Shown here piece after piece: positions 8,790 to 20,418 of a DNA stretch of 64,000 nt; within the stretch, counting starts at the first letter, position 1; every line of letters starts with the position of its first letter. Under the pieces are notes generated by a model. That model made no database searches. It saw only the letters and a list, made by a program, of their open reading frames with translations, and was not told where the DNA came from. The translations under genes and the position numbers were made by a program. The DNA is taken from positions 1,860,001 to 1,924,000 of the forward strand of contig NZ_CP014306.1 in assembly GCF_001557535.2 (NCBI RefSeq), given 5' to 3'. The stretch is from Burkholderia sp. PAMC 26561 (GTDB lineage Bacteria > Pseudomonadota > Gammaproteobacteria > Burkholderiales > Burkholderiaceae).

Positions 8790-8885
8790 GTCCACGCTCT
8801 GGCCAGTTGGCAGAGCGTGGACTGATTGAACGCAATCACGGTAGTAAAAAAAAGCCGTTCCAGGATTTTCTGGAACGGCTTTTTG
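8790..8885. terminator. Double hairpin terminator between gene D and purB
   Basis: GTCCACGCTCTG (8790-8801) pairs perfectly with CAGAGCGTGGAC (8811-8822). A second hairpin pairs AGCCGTTCCAG (8853-8863) with CTGGAACGGCT (8870-8880). The second is flanked by A and T runs on both sides, so it can serve both D and the convergent purB. Confidence 0.85.
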
Positions 8886-8922
8886 TCTTGGTGAAGTAAT
8901 TTGACCGGGAGCGACGCCGTTT

Positions 8923-10446
<1,524 letters not shown>

Positions 10447-10465
10447 ACAGCATGCGGAGTTTTGA

Positions 10466-10711
10466 ATGGCAACACTGACAATTCGCAATCTCGATGACCA
10501 AATCAAGGCTCTTCTTCGGGTTGAAGCTGCTCGGCACGGCCGCTCCATGGAAGAAGAAGTGCGAGTGATTTTGCAGAACGCATTGGCCGGAACCGCCAAC
10601 GCGACCGGTTTCGGCAGCCGCGTTCACCAACGTTTTGCAGGCCTTGCGGACAAGGGCCTGACGTTGCCGGAACGATCGGGCCAGCCGCGGGCAGCTGAGT
10701 TTCCGGAATGA
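10466..10711 (+). CDS. FitA/StbC-type ribbon-helix-helix antitoxin
   Basis: 81 residues. MATLTIRNLDDQIKALLRVEAARHGRSMEEEVRVIL is the classic RHH DNA-binding fold (beta strand, two helices), as in FitA and StbC. The C-terminal part (FAGLADKGLTLPER) would wrap and inhibit the PIN toxin. Its stop overlaps the toxin start by four bases (ATGA), so the two are translationally coupled. Two palindromes upstream probably bind the antitoxin or the complex. Confidence 0.9.
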   Translation: MATLTIRNLDDQIKALLRVEAARHGRSMEEEVRVILQNALAGTANATGFGSRVHQRFAGLADKGLTLPERSGQPRAAEFPE

Positions 10712-11130
10712 TTGTGCTGGACACAAACGTCTTGTCGGAAATCATGCGCGCCAACCCCGACGAAAACGTGCTCACCTGGCTCGATTCTCAATACGCGCAC
10801 GAGCTGCACATCACATCCATTACGGTCTCGGAATTGCTGTACGGCGTTGCGCGGCTCGCGCACGGCAAACGCAAAACCGCGCTGCGTGGCGCAATAGAAT
10901 CGATGCTCGACGGTGAGCTGGCTGGCAGGGTGCTAGCCTTCGACGAAGCTGCCGCGCGCTGCTACGCGATCCTCGTAGCGGAACGCGAAGCGCAAGGCCG
11001 GCCGATCAGTTCCGCCGATGCGCAAATTGCCGCGATCTGTCATAGCCGCGATGCAGTACTTGCCACGCGAAACGGCAAGGACTTTGAGGCAACCGGAGTT
11101 CCAGTTATCGATCCCTGGACAGCGGCGTAG
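10708..11130 (+). CDS. FitB/VapC-type PIN-domain ribonuclease toxin
   Basis: 140 residues. The acidic active-site residues of PIN nucleases are all present: D5 (IVLDTN), E42 (VSELLYG), D104 (SSADAQIAA) and D125 (NGKDF). The family typically cleaves tRNA or other structured RNA and is neutralised by the upstream RHH antitoxin. The protein looks full length and intact. It is convergent with murU. Confidence 0.93.
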   Translation: MIVLDTNVLSEIMRANPDENVLTWLDSQYAHELHITSITVSELLYGVARLAHGKRKTALRGAIESMLDGELAGRVLAFDEAAARCYAILVAEREAQGRPISSADAQIAAICHSRDAVLATRNGKDFEATGVPVIDPWTAA

Positions 11131-11140
11131 CGACCAGCAC

Positions 11141-11863
11141 CTACTTGCCCCGCAGCGCCCGATCCAGCGCCTCGAGCTGCGCCACGGTTCCTACGTTCTC
11201 CCACTGTCCTTCATAAAGCTCGCCGGTTGCCCGCCCCGCCTTGACCGTCTCCTGGTAATACGGCGTCAATGCACGCCGTGTTCCTGGCGCGAGATCGCGA
11301 AACATGCGGGTATCGTACAAACCGATATTGCCGAACGTGAAGCGTGCCGGGCCGTCGAGCGAAAGCGTGCCGTTGGGCTCGAGCGCAAAGTCACCGAGCT
11401 TATGAAACGGGGGATTCGTCACCATGACCAGATGCATCGCCGGCTCGGATGCGAGCGCCATCGACGGGACACGCGTGCGCAAGCTCGCGTAGTCGAAATC
11501 GCAGAAAACGTCGCCGCTCACCGCCAGGAATATCGCCGGCTCGCCTTGCGTTTCCAGCAGCGGCAAAGCCTTGCCAATCCCGCCAGCCGTCTCCAGCGCG
11601 TGCATTTCGTGCGAGTAACGAATCTCGACGCCCCAACGCGAACCGTTGCCAAGATTCGATTGAAGCATGCGCCCGAGCCACGCGTGATTGATCACGATGA
11701 CTTCAAACCCCGCCGCCGCCAGCCGTTCGATCTGCCAGACAATCAGCGCCTTGCCGCCGACTTTCAGCAGCGGCTTGGGACACGAATCCGTCATTGGACG
11801 CATGCGCTCGCCGCGGCCTGCGGCAAAAATCATGGCCTTGGTCAACGTATTCACGGCGCTCAA
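11141..11863 (-). CDS. murU: N-acetylmuramate-1-phosphate uridylyltransferase
   Basis: Converts MurNAc-1-phosphate plus UTP to UDP-MurNAc in the peptidoglycan recycling shunt first described in Pseudomonas. AMIFAAGRGERMRPMTDSCP is the nucleotidyltransferase signature near the N-terminus, followed by KPLLKVGGKAL. The frame can start at a TTG (11863) overlapping the amgK stop, a GTG (11854) or an ATG (11833). Overlap with amgK favours coupled translation from TTG or GTG. 240 residues from the TTG. Its partner amgK lies immediately upstream. Confidence 0.88.
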   Translation of the reverse strand: MSAVNTLTKAMIFAAGRGERMRPMTDSCPKPLLKVGGKALIVWQIERLAAAGFEVIVINHAWLGRMLQSNLGNGSRWGVEIRYSHEMHALETAGGIGKALPLLETQGEPAIFLAVSGDVFCDFDYASLRTRVPSMALASEPAMHLVMVTNPPFHKLGDFALEPNGTLSLDGPARFTFGNIGLYDTRMFRDLAPGTRRALTPYYQETVKAGRATGELYEGQWENVGTVAQLEALDRALRGK

Positions 11864-12885
11864 AACGTATATCCCACATCCACGGCGCGGCCTTCGAGCG
11901 TATCGAGCAGGCGCGCAAACGGCCGCAACGGCCTGTAGCGCTCGGACACCTTGCGTGCATAGCCGATAAACCTCGGCAAATCAGCCAGATACTGCGGCTT
12001 GCCATCGCGATGATAAATCCGCGCGAACAGTCCCAGCACCTTGATATGGCGCTGCAATCCCATCCACTCGATCTGCCGGTAGAACTCGCCGAAATCGGCA
12101 TCGACGGGCAAGCCGGCTTTGCGCGCGCCTTCCCAGTAGTAGACGAAGCAGTCGAGCTCGAACTCTTCTTCCCAGCTTATGAACGCATCGCGCAACAGCG
12201 AGGCAATGTCATAGCTGAGCGGCCCATACACCGCGTCCTGGAAGTCGAGTACGCCGGGATTGGGATCGGCCACCATCAGGTTGCGCGGCATGAAGTCGCG
12301 CAGCATGAAGACCTGCGGTTGCGCCAGCGCGCTTTGCACGAGGACGTTGAACGTGTCGTCGAGCACCTTGCGCTCGGCGGTTTCCAGCGTGTGGCCAAGA
12401 TGCTTCGCGACGAACCACTCGGGCATCAGTTCCATTTCGCGGCGCAAGAACGCTTCGTCGAAAGCGGGCAAGACGCCTTCCCGCGATGTCACCTGGAACT
12501 TGATCAATGAATCTATAGCCGCGCGCATCAACGGCCGGGCGTTTTTTTCGTCGAGCACGGAGAGGTAGGTCGTGGTGCCCAGATCCGTGACGAGCATGAA
12601 GCCGGCATTAAGATCGGTTTCGAGGATGTGCGGAACATGCACGCCCGCGTCGCGCAGCAAGCCTGCCACCTGGACAAACTCGCGGCACTTTTCGGGCGGC
12701 GGGGCATCGACGGCAATCAGCGTGTTGCCGAACTCGCTTTGCGCGGCCAGCCGGAAATAGCGGCGGAAACTGGCGTCGGTGGAAGCAGGAGCAAGCGTGG
12801 CAAGATCCAGTGCGTACCGCTCGGCCACGGTTTGCAGCCAGTCGTGAAGCTGTGTAAGGCGAAAATCAGGGGTTTGGGGCGTCAT
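11860..12885 (-). CDS. amgK: N-acetylmuramate/N-acetylglucosamine anomeric kinase
   Basis: Aminoglycoside-phosphotransferase-fold kinase that phosphorylates MurNAc at C1. 341 residues from ATG 12885. Visible landmarks are STDASFRRYFR near residue 35, the catalytic-loop segment LRDFMPRNLMV and the metal-binding GVLDFQDAVYGP. It overlaps murU and is divergent from lptD, the arrangement known in Pseudomonas. No strong Shine-Dalgarno sequence precedes the ATG. An in-frame extension upstream to 13029 has no family similarity. Confidence 0.9.
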   Translation of the reverse strand: MTPQTPDFRLTQLHDWLQTVAERYALDLATLAPASTDASFRRYFRLAAQSEFGNTLIAVDAPPPEKCREFVQVAGLLRDAGVHVPHILETDLNAGFMLVTDLGTTTYLSVLDEKNARPLMRAAIDSLIKFQVTSREGVLPAFDEAFLRREMELMPEWFVAKHLGHTLETAERKVLDDTFNVLVQSALAQPQVFMLRDFMPRNLMVADPNPGVLDFQDAVYGPLSYDIASLLRDAFISWEEEFELDCFVYYWEGARKAGLPVDADFGEFYRQIEWMGLQRHIKVLGLFARIYHRDGKPQYLADLPRFIGYARKVSERYRPLRPFARLLDTLEGRAVDVGYTF

Positions 12886-12912
12886 AAATTCTAGGGGTGA
12901 AACGTCTTGCCA

Positions 12913-12918
12913 TATAAT
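12913..12918 (+). promoter_or_regulatory. Possible -10 box for lptD
   Basis: A perfect TATAAT lies in the amgK/lptD divergent region. No convincing -35 is seen 16-18 bases upstream, so this is tentative. Confidence 0.35.
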
Positions 12919-12975
12919 ACCCCACGACTTTTTTAAGCATTCCGTTTGCATCGCGTGTAACGTCCGGCGCCCCGG

Positions 12976-13006
12976 CCTGCAGCAAGCCTTAGCGGCTTTT
13001 TGCAGG
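12976..13006 (+). promoter_or_regulatory. Leader hairpin upstream of lptD
   Basis: CCTGCA (12976-12981) pairs with TGCAGG (13001-13006), enclosing AAGCC/GGCTT followed by TTTT. It lies between the candidate promoter and the start of lptD, so it could be an attenuator-like element. No further evidence. Confidence 0.3.
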
Positions 13007-13157
13007 TCAGGAGTTACCGCCCGAACCATCCATCGATCGATTCATTTTCGTTCGCAGCGAACCGTACTCCGGTGGCGCGAGTTCCGGTGGCTGTGCCCGG
13101 GTGCTCACGTCCCGGGCGTCGAGCGCCGAGCGTGACGCGATTGAACAGCACTCAAAC

Positions 13158-15545
13158 ATGCCGCCACGACAGCTTTCCAAACAAGTTTTATCGCGCGAGT
13201 CGCGTGATCAGCGGCCACGCAGGCGGCGGCTGTTCGCAGCGCTGATCGCGGTGCCTGGCCTCATGCCGGCGCTTGCCAACGCGCAGCTATCGGGCGCGGC
13301 AGCAGACACTCAGCCGCTCGGGGACCCGTGGAGCCTGCGTCTCGCTCCCCAGCTCGAAGAACGCCCGCTGCGGCAAGGCGATCAGCCTGCCACGTTCGTA
13401 CTGGGCAACCGCACTTCAGGCACGGCTGACCAGGACATGGCGGCGAAGGGAGCCGCGGAGCTGCGCCGCAACACGTCGGTGATCAAGTCCGATGCGCTGC
13501 ATTACGACCAGGACACCGACATGGCCGATGCTTACGGCAATGTCAGGATCTTCAACAACGGCAATACGTTCATTGGCCCGGAAGCGCACTTGAAGGTGGA
13601 GGCGAACGAGGGTTACATGACGAACCCGAAGTATCGCTTCAACTTGTCGAACGGCTCGGGCAGCGCTGCGCGAGCGGACCTGATCGACAACGAGCAGACC
13701 CGCGTGGACCACGGCACTTACACGGCGTGTTCGTGCGAGACGGACCCGGCGTGGTACATCAAGGGCACGTCGTTTGACTTCGATACCGGCGCGAACGAAG
13801 GCGTGGCCCATAACGGCGTGTTGTTCTTCCAGGGCGTGCCGGTGTTCGCGAGCCCGTGGATGTCGTTTCCGCTGACCGGCGAACGCCGCAGCGGGATCTT
13901 GCCGCCTACGGTATCGCTGAATTCGACGACCGGTTTTGAAGTCTCGCTGCCGTATTACTTCAACATCGCGCCGAACCGCGACCTGCTGGTAACGCCGCGC
14001 CTGATGACGCGGCGCGGGATTCAGTTGCAGTCGACCTTCCGGTATTTGTCGCCTACGTATTCGGGCACGATCACCGGGGAATTCCTGCCGAACGACATGC
14101 AGACGCATACGAACCGTTATGCGATCTACATTCAGCATCAGCAGAATTTCGGCGGCGGATTCGCGGGTTACATCAACTACAACAAGGTCTCGGACAGCCA
14201 GTATCCGGAAGACCTGGGCAACGCCGCGAACCAGTTCCTGAACGGCACGCAAGTGCTGTATCAGCAGGAAGCCGGGTTGACCTACAACAATGGCCCGTGG
14301 TCCATCATCGCCCGCGAGCAGCGCTGGCAGACCCTGCCGCCGGCCGTGGCGCCGTATGCGCGCGAGCCGCAGTTGAACGTGCTGTACAACAAGTACAACG
14401 TAGGCGGTTTCGACTACGGCGCGGAGATGGATTACACGCGCTTCACTACCACCGTCGACGATGCAACGAAGGGCCAGCGCGCGGTCTTCAACCCGTACTT
14501 GAGCTACAGCGTCACGGGCCCGGGTTATTTCGTCACGCCAAAGGTCCAGTACCATCTGGCGTCGTATAACCTGAGCCAGCTTGGCAGCACGGCTTCCGGG
14601 ACGCCCGTGGGCCAGCCGAAGAGCCTGACGGAATCCATCCCCACTGTCAGCTTCGACACGGGCCTGGTATTCGATCGCTCGGTCACGGTGTTTGGGCAGG
14701 ACTACATCCAGACGCTGGAACCGCGGCTGTACTACGTGTACACGCCGTATCGGAACCAGGAGTTCGCGCCTGTCTTCGATACCGGCGAGGCCGACTTCAG
14801 CCTTGCCGAAATCTACACGCCGAACACTTACGCGGGTAATGACCGCATCGCGGATGCAAACCGTCTCACGGTCGGCCTGACTTCGCGTTTCATCAACCCG
14901 GCAACGGGCGACGAACGTGCGCGTTTTGTGATCGCGCAGCAGTATTATTTCCAGCCGCAGCGCGTGACGATTGCGGAAGGCCAGTCGCTGGATCAGGCGA
15001 AGCACTCGGACCTGATCGTGGGTGCGTCGTTCAAGCTGGGCGCGGGTTTTTCGCAGGAAACTGCGTTCCAATATAATGCCGACAACAACCAGCTCGTGCG
15101 CTCGAGCATTGGTTTCGGCTTCAGTCCCGAAGCGCGCAAGGTCATCAATATTGGCTACCGGTACACGCGGGCGAACGAAACCACGTTGTCCACCCAGCCG
15201 ATCAACCAGATCCTGGTCTCGGCACAATGGCCGATCACGCGACACATTTATAGCGTCGGCCGGGTGAACTACGATCTGGCGAGCCATCGTCTCGTCGACG
15301 GGCTGCTGGGCTTCCAGTACGATGCCGACTGCTGGACGCTCGGCCTCGGCGTGCAGCGTTACGCAAACGGTGTCAATAGCACGGGCAGTAACAGCGCTGG
15401 TACCCGAGTGCTGGCTCAAATGACGTTCAAGGGCCTGTCGAACGTCGATAATGGTCTGACCGCGGCGTTCCGTGCCGGCGTCAACGGCTACACACCGCCG
15501 CCGCCGCCGCCCGCGCCGCTCGCGCGTTACACCAACTACGAATGA
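13158..15545 (+). CDS. lptD: LPS-assembly outer-membrane protein
   Basis: Outer-membrane beta-barrel that inserts lipopolysaccharide into the outer leaflet with LptE. 795 residues from ATG 13158. A basic N-region and hydrophobic core ([14 protein letters not shown]) lead to a predicted cleavage after ANA. The periplasmic OstA-like jellyroll domain follows ([25 protein letters not shown]), then the LptD barrel ([22 protein letters not shown]). Cys pairs such as CSCETDP are consistent with the disulphides LptD needs. The C-terminus carries a proline run (PPPPPPP). The frame is also open to 13101. First gene of lptD-surA-pdxA-rsmA. Confidence 0.95.
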   Translation: MPPRQLSKQVLSRESRDQRPRRRRLFAALIAVPGLMPALANAQLSGAAADTQPLGDPWSLRLAPQLEERPLRQGDQPATFVLGNRTSGTADQDMAAKGAAELRRNTSVIKSDALHYDQDTDMADAYGNVRIFNNGNTFIGPEAHLKVEANEGYMTNPKYRFNLSNGSGSAARADLIDNEQTRVDHGTYTACSCETDPAWYIKGTSFDFDTGANEGVAHNGVLFFQGVPVFASPWMSFPLTGERRSGILPPTVSLNSTTGFEVSLPYYFNIAPNRDLLVTPRLMTRRGIQLQSTFRYLSPTYSGTITGEFLPNDMQTHTNRYAIYIQHQQNFGGGFAGYINYNKVSDSQYPEDLGNAANQFLNGTQVLYQQEAGLTYNNGPWSIIAREQRWQTLPPAVAPYAREPQLNVLYNKYNVGGFDYGAEMDYTRFTTTVDDATKGQRAVFNPYLSYSVTGPGYFVTPKVQYHLASYNLSQLGSTASGTPVGQPKSLTESIPTVSFDTGLVFDRSVTVFGQDYIQTLEPRLYYVYTPYRNQEFAPVFDTGEADFSLAEIYTPNTYAGNDRIADANRLTVGLTSRFINPATGDERARFVIAQQYYFQPQRVTIAEGQSLDQAKHSDLIVGASFKLGAGFSQETAFQYNADNNQLVRSSIGFGFSPEARKVINIGYRYTRANETTLSTQPINQILVSAQWPITRHIYSVGRVNYDLASHRLVDGLLGFQYDADCWTLGLGVQRYANGVNSTGSNSAGTRVLAQMTFKGLSNVDNGLTAAFRAGVNGYTPPPPPPAPLARYTNYE

Positions 15546-15681
15546 GCGCGTGAATAGAAACGGTCAGGACAGAAAGTGCCGGTGGTATGCGCCGAGGCGT
15601 ATATTTGCGGGTTGAGCGCAGAAGGCACGCAGCAGCGCAAGGTAATAGGGCCGGTCACCGGCCGCAATCGATGGAGTATCT

Positions 15682-17055
15682 GTGTCAAACATGAACAAGT
15701 TTAAGTGGACAACGTTCGCGGCAAGCGCATGCGCCGCGGCTTTCCTGACCGGCCCGGTGGCGCACGCTCAGGCGTTGTCGGCCACACCGGGCGGCGTGCA
15801 GATAGCGGACTCCGTCGTCGCGGTTGTGAACAATGACGTGATCACCGAGCGCGAGCTCAATGACCGCAGCAACCTGATCGTGCGCCGTCTGCAGCAGCAG
15901 AACGCGCCGGTGCCGCCGGCCGCGCAGTTGCAACGCCAGGTGCTCGATCAGATGGTGCTGGAACGCATTCAGTTGCAGAAGGCGAAGGAAGACAACATCA
16001 CCATCGACGCGCCCACGGTGCAGCGCACGCTTGAGCGTCTCGCCCAGCAAAACCAGATGACGCTCGACGTTTACCGCGCGCGCATCGAGGCGCAAGGCGT
16101 GCCCTGGGACACCTTTCAACGCGATGCCCGCACGGAGCTGACGCTCTCGAAGCTGCGCGAGAAAGAGGTGGACAGCAAGATCACAGTGTCGGACGCGGAA
16201 GTGGCGAACTACGTCGCGAGTCAGCGCGGACCGAACGCAGGCGGTGGCAACGACCTGCATCTGCAGCACATCATGTTCAAGGTGCCGGAAAACGCATCGC
16301 AGGCTGACATTGCTGCAATCCAGGCGAAGGCCGAAGCCGTGTTGAAGGACGCGCAGAGCGGTTCGGATTTCGCGAAGCTCGCGAAGAACAACACGCAGGA
16401 CACCGATGCCGCCAAGGGCGGCGATCTCGGTTTCCGCACGCAGGCTTCGTTGCCGGCATCGATCGTGACGGCGGTGGCGACGCTGCGTCCGAACCAGGTG
16501 AATCCGCAACTGATCCGTACCGACGGCGGCTTCGAAATCATCAAGCTGGTCGAGCGCCGCACGGGTCAGGGTCAGGCTGCCGATGCGCCCAAGCTCGTGC
16601 AAACGCACGTTCGTCACATTCTGCTGCGCGTGACCGATGGCACGTCGGAACCGGCAGCGCGTCAAAAGCTGCTTGAAATCAAGGCAGACGTGGCGAAGGG
16701 CGGCGATTTCGCCAATTACGCACGGACTTACTCTTCGGACGGCTCGGCATCGCAGGGCGGTGATCTCGGCTGGATCAGCCCGGGTGAAACCGTGCCGGAA
16801 TTCGAGCGCGCCATGAACAACCTGAAAGACGGCGAAGTCAGCGATCCGGTGCGTTCGGAATACGGCTATCACCTGATCCAGGTGCTCGGACGCCGCGAAG
16901 CAGAAGGCTCGGTGCAGCAACAGCTTGATCTGGCGCGTCAGGCCATCGGTCAGCGCAAGGCCGAGCAAGCTTATTCCGACTGGCTGCGTGAACTGCGTGA
17001 CACCGCTTACGTCCAGTACAAGGGCGCCGCCGCACAGCAGGCCCTGAACCAGTAA
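15682..17055 (+). CDS. surA: Periplasmic chaperone and peptidyl-prolyl isomerase SurA
   Basis: Escorts outer-membrane proteins, LptD included, across the periplasm. 457 residues. A signal peptide ends at AHAQA, followed by a SurA N-terminal domain ([17 protein letters not shown]) and two parvulin domains, with [14 protein letters not shown] near 195 and [14 protein letters not shown] near 310. A GTG at 15682 has GGAG six bases upstream. The ATG at 15691 would be 14 bases from the same site, so GTG is preferred. Belongs to the lptD operon. Confidence 0.96.
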   Translation: MSNMNKFKWTTFAASACAAAFLTGPVAHAQALSATPGGVQIADSVVAVVNNDVITERELNDRSNLIVRRLQQQNAPVPPAAQLQRQVLDQMVLERIQLQKAKEDNITIDAPTVQRTLERLAQQNQMTLDVYRARIEAQGVPWDTFQRDARTELTLSKLREKEVDSKITVSDAEVANYVASQRGPNAGGGNDLHLQHIMFKVPENASQADIAAIQAKAEAVLKDAQSGSDFAKLAKNNTQDTDAAKGGDLGFRTQASLPASIVTAVATLRPNQVNPQLIRTDGGFEIIKLVERRTGQGQAADAPKLVQTHVRHILLRVTDGTSEPAARQKLLEIKADVAKGGDFANYARTYSSDGSASQGGDLGWISPGETVPEFERAMNNLKDGEVSDPVRSEYGYHLIQVLGRREAEGSVQQQLDLARQAIGQRKAEQAYSDWLRELRDTAYVQYKGAAAQQALNQ

Positions 17056-17067
17056 AAGGTTGTCCGA

Positions 17068-18051
17068 ATGGAACCAGCAAGCCGCTCACTGTCCATAGCC
17101 ATCACCACCGGGGAGCCGGCCGGCGTTGGTCCTGAACTGACAGTGGCGGCCCTGGCTGACGCGGCTACACGCTGGCCAGAAGTAAAGTTCTCGGTGCTCG
17201 CCGACCGCGATCTGATGACCCAGCGCGCGGGTACATCGTCGTGGCTTTCCGGCGATGCGTCGATCAAGATTGAACACCATGCGCTGAGCGTTCCCGTTGT
17301 AGCGGGCAAGCTCAATGCTGCGAACGGGCGCTACGTGCTTGGTCTGCTCGATACGGCCATCGACGGCGCGGTCAGCGGACGGTTCGACGCCATCGTCACG
17401 GCGCCGCTGCAGAAAAGCACCATCAACGACGCCGGCGTTCCCTTCACCGGCCACACCGAATATCTCGCCGAGCGCACGCATACCCCGCGCGTGGTCATGA
17501 TGCTCGCAGGCACTGGCGAACGGCCGTTGCGCGTCGCGCTCGCCACCACACACTTGCCGCTGAAGGATGTATCGGCGGCGCTGACGGTGGATGGCATCGT
17601 CGAAACGCTGAGCATCATTCATCGCGACCTGAAGGCCATGTTCGGCTTGCCCGCGCCGCGCATTCTCGTCACCGGCCTGAATCCGCACGCGGGCGAAAAC
17701 GGCTATCTCGGCCGCGAGGAAATCGATGTCATCACCCCGGCGCTGTTGCGCGCGCGCGAACTGGGAATCGATGCACCGGGTCCGTATCCCGCCGACACGC
17801 TGTTTCAGCCGCGCTATCTGAAAGACGCCGATTGCGTGCTTGCCATGTTCCACGATCAGGGCCTGCCGGTCCTGAAGTACGCAACCTTCGGCGAAGGCAT
17901 CAACGTGACGCTCGGCTTGCCGATCATCCGTACTTCCGTCGATCACGGCACCGCGCTCGATCTCGCCGGCACGGGCCGGGCAGACCCGGGCAGCCTGATC
18001 GTCGCCATCGATACCGCTGTTGCCATGGCGCGCCATCGTCGCGCGGCCTGA
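17068..18051 (+). CDS. pdxA: 4-hydroxythreonine-4-phosphate dehydrogenase
   Basis: NAD-dependent step of the DXP-dependent pyridoxal 5'-phosphate pathway. 327 residues, starting with [13 protein letters not shown]. Metal-binding histidine segments are visible ([32 protein letters not shown]). It lies 12 bases after surA and 34 bases before rsmA, the conserved surA-pdxA-rsmA order. Confidence 0.97.
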   Translation: MEPASRSLSIAITTGEPAGVGPELTVAALADAATRWPEVKFSVLADRDLMTQRAGTSSWLSGDASIKIEHHALSVPVVAGKLNAANGRYVLGLLDTAIDGAVSGRFDAIVTAPLQKSTINDAGVPFTGHTEYLAERTHTPRVVMMLAGTGERPLRVALATTHLPLKDVSAALTVDGIVETLSIIHRDLKAMFGLPAPRILVTGLNPHAGENGYLGREEIDVITPALLRARELGIDAPGPYPADTLFQPRYLKDADCVLAMFHDQGLPVLKYATFGEGINVTLGLPIIRTSVDHGTALDLAGTGRADPGSLIVAIDTAVAMARHRRAA

Positions 18052-18085
18052 TCCCCTTATTTGCAGTTCCTGACCGGTTTCTCCG

Positions 18086-18904
18086 ATGTCCATCAAGCAC
18101 CAGGGCCACTTCGCGCGCAAGCGCTTCGGGCAGAACTTCCTCGTTGACCAGGGCGTGATCGATTCGATCGTCGATGTCATCGATCCCAAACGCGGCGAAC
18201 GCATGGTCGAGATCGGGCCGGGACTGGCCGCGCTGACCGCGCCGTTGATCGAGCGGCTGTCCACGCCCGAGTCGCCGCTGCACGCGGTCGAGCTCGATCG
18301 CGACCTGATCGGGCGGCTTGAAAAGCGTTTTGGCGAACTACTCGCATTGCACGCTGGCGATGCACTCGCGTTCGACTTCGGCTCGCTCGCGCTGGAAGGC
18401 GACACGCCGTCGCTGCGGATTGTCGGGAACTTGCCGTACAACATTTCCAGCCCACTGCTGTTCCACCTCACGGCGTTTGCGCCGAAGGTCATCGATCAGC
18501 ATTTCATGCTGCAGGACGAAGTCGTGGACCGGATGATCGCCGAGCCGGGAACGAAGGACTTCGGCCGGTTGACGGTGATGCTGCAGTACCGCTATTCAAT
18601 CGACAAGCTGATCGACGTCCCGCCCGAATCGTTCAATCCGCCGCCGAAGGTGAACTCCGCGATCGTCCGCATGATTCCGTATGCGCCGAACGAACTGCCC
18701 GATGTCGATGACAAGGTGCTCGGCGAAGTCGTGCTGGCCGCGTTCTCGCAGCGCCGCAAGATGATGCGCAATACGCTGGGTGTGTATCGTGACCGGGTCG
18801 ACTTCGATGCACTCGGCTTCGATTTGTCGCGACGTGCGGAAGAAGTGCCGGTGGCCGAATTTGTGAAGCTCGCGCAGATGGTGGCGCAGGCGCGTAGTAA
18901 TTAA
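18086..18904 (+). CDS. rsmA: 16S rRNA dimethyladenosine transferase
   Basis: Dimethylates two adjacent adenosines in the 3' hairpin of 16S rRNA during 30S maturation; loss gives kasugamycin resistance (ksgA). 272 residues. SAM-binding motif [11 protein letters not shown], catalytic [11 protein letters not shown] and N-terminal [10 protein letters not shown] are all present. Last gene of the lptD operon, followed by a long stem-loop. Confidence 0.97.
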   Translation: MSIKHQGHFARKRFGQNFLVDQGVIDSIVDVIDPKRGERMVEIGPGLAALTAPLIERLSTPESPLHAVELDRDLIGRLEKRFGELLALHAGDALAFDFGSLALEGDTPSLRIVGNLPYNISSPLLFHLTAFAPKVIDQHFMLQDEVVDRMIAEPGTKDFGRLTVMLQYRYSIDKLIDVPPESFNPPPKVNSAIVRMIPYAPNELPDVDDKVLGEVVLAAFSQRRKMMRNTLGVYRDRVDFDALGFDLSRRAEEVPVAEFVKLAQMVAQARSN

Positions 18905-18961
18905 GCGTCAGTTGTTGTTTCTTCCTCTCCCCGCTTCCTTTTCGACGCTTTTCCCCTCTTG

Positions 18962-19009
18962 ACTCCATGCATTCCCTGCATTCTTTCGATGCAAGGAATG
19001 CACTGGAGT
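18962..19009 (+). terminator. Stem-loop after the lptD-surA-pdxA-rsmA operon
   Basis: ACTCC..GCATTCC..GCAT pairs with ATGC..GGAATGC..GGAGT, about 16 base pairs with small internal loops. It lacks a long T run, so it may be a weak terminator or an RNA-stabilising structure. Confidence 0.5.
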
Positions 19010-19137
19010 TAACCGTCTCCTTGCCCTCAAATTAGCGACGCGTTCGCGCAAGCCCGGCCCCAAAGCCACGGCCGCGACGAATTCTGATGCGTGCGGATTT
19101 GATTCGCACTACGAGATGACAAAGAGACGGGAGACGC

Positions 19138-20301
19138 ATGAAAACTCTAGGAATTTCTGAGACAAAAAGCAGATTCATCCAATGGCGTTCGCAATGGTGC
19201 AAGTTGGGCATTGCCGTACTGCCTGTAGCGTTGAGTTGCGGATCGAGCCACGCGCAGTCAAGCGTGACGCTCTACGGTGTCGCTGACGTCAGCATGCGCT
19301 ATCTCTCGAATGCCGACGCTCAGGGTAATGGCCGCTTCCTCATGGGCCCGGGCGGTATGAGCGAAAGCCGCTGGGGCATCAAGGGCGTGGAAGATCTCGG
19401 GGGCGGCTGGTCGACCATGTTCAAGCTCGAAAACCGCTTCTTCCTGAACAATGGCCAGAGCGATCCGACCATGCCGTTCTTCAACGAAGCGCAGATCGGC
19501 ATTCAGTCGACATCGTATGGACAGGTTGTGATCGGCCGCCAGTACAACGTGATGATCGAAGGCATCACCATGGGCGGCTACTCAAGCAACCCATGGATTC
19601 CATACGACTTCAACTTCCAGCCCGAAGTGACCATGACGGGCGGCATCTGGAGCAGCAACCAGATCCAGTATCACGGCAGGTTCAAGGACTTCCGCATTTC
19701 CACCGCGTATTCGTTCAGCGGCAACGCCGGCATGATGTCCTATGGCAGCCAGTACGGCGTGGCCGCGGCGTTCACACCCGGAGGCGGACCCGTCTCGATT
19801 GGCGGCGCGTTCAAGGAAACCAAGGACTCGATCAACGGAAGCGATGCCAAGGCGTGGACCGTCGGCGGATCGTACACGTGGAACAAGACGCGGTTCGCAC
19901 TGGGTTATATCGTCAATCAGAACGACAAGGGCTTCACCACGTTCGCCAACGGACCGTTCTCTGCGCCCGGGCTGGCCGCGCTGAAATATTCGGACTTCAA
20001 GCGCCGCCGGATGATCCTTGGCGGCATCACGCAAGAGGTGGGCAGCACCTGGCATTTCGCGGCGAACGTGTGGCGCACGCTGCAGGACGGCAAGGCGCAA
20101 TCGCAGGACGGTTCGGCGTGGCAGTACCAGCTCGTCGCGGATTACGACTTGTCCAAGCGTACCGACGTCTATCTGGAAGCCGATTATTCGCGCTATAAGG
20201 GCGACCTGATCGGCGCGCAGTTGCAGGGCGTGAATGCGCCGGGCCTTGCGCAGAAAAGCACGCAAATCGGTGTGATGACCGGGATTCGCCATCGCTTCTG
20301 A
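19138..20301 (+). CDS. Gram-negative trimeric porin
   Basis: 387 residues. After an unusually long basic N-region the signal peptide ends at SHAQ, and the mature protein begins SSVTLYGVADVSMRYLSN, the typical start of beta-proteobacterial porins. The barrel motifs GGMSESRWGIKGVEDLGGGW and FNEAQIGIQSTSYGQVVIGRQYN follow, and the protein ends in an aromatic (RHRF), the usual outer-membrane sorting signal. Substrate is unknown. It is followed by a separately transcribed LysR gene. Confidence 0.92.
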   Translation: MKTLGISETKSRFIQWRSQWCKLGIAVLPVALSCGSSHAQSSVTLYGVADVSMRYLSNADAQGNGRFLMGPGGMSESRWGIKGVEDLGGGWSTMFKLENRFFLNNGQSDPTMPFFNEAQIGIQSTSYGQVVIGRQYNVMIEGITMGGYSSNPWIPYDFNFQPEVTMTGGIWSSNQIQYHGRFKDFRISTAYSFSGNAGMMSYGSQYGVAAAFTPGGGPVSIGGAFKETKDSINGSDAKAWTVGGSYTWNKTRFALGYIVNQNDKGFTTFANGPFSAPGLAALKYSDFKRRRMILGGITQEVGSTWHFAANVWRTLQDGKAQSQDGSAWQYQLVADYDLSKRTDVYLEADYSRYKGDLIGAQLQGVNAPGLAQKSTQIGVMTGIRHRF

Positions 20302-20310
20302 ACATGCTTT

Positions 20311-20332
20311 GAGGCGTTCGGACGAACGCCTC
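20311..20332 (+). terminator. Hairpin after the porin gene
   Basis: GAGGCGTTC (20311-20319) and GAACGCCTC (20324-20332) form a perfect 9-bp stem with loop GGAC just after the porin stop. No T run follows. Confidence 0.5.
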
Positions 20333-20418
20333 GAAACATCGGCGAAAACGAGTGCGGATGATATAACCAGCCGGCGTTGAAAACAGGCAGAAAAACATCC
20401 AGGGCTGCGTCACATATC

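Noticed and set aside
13416..15419. Long minus-strand open frame opposite lptD
   Set aside because: Shadow of lptD caused by high GC; Arg/Val-rich, without family features.
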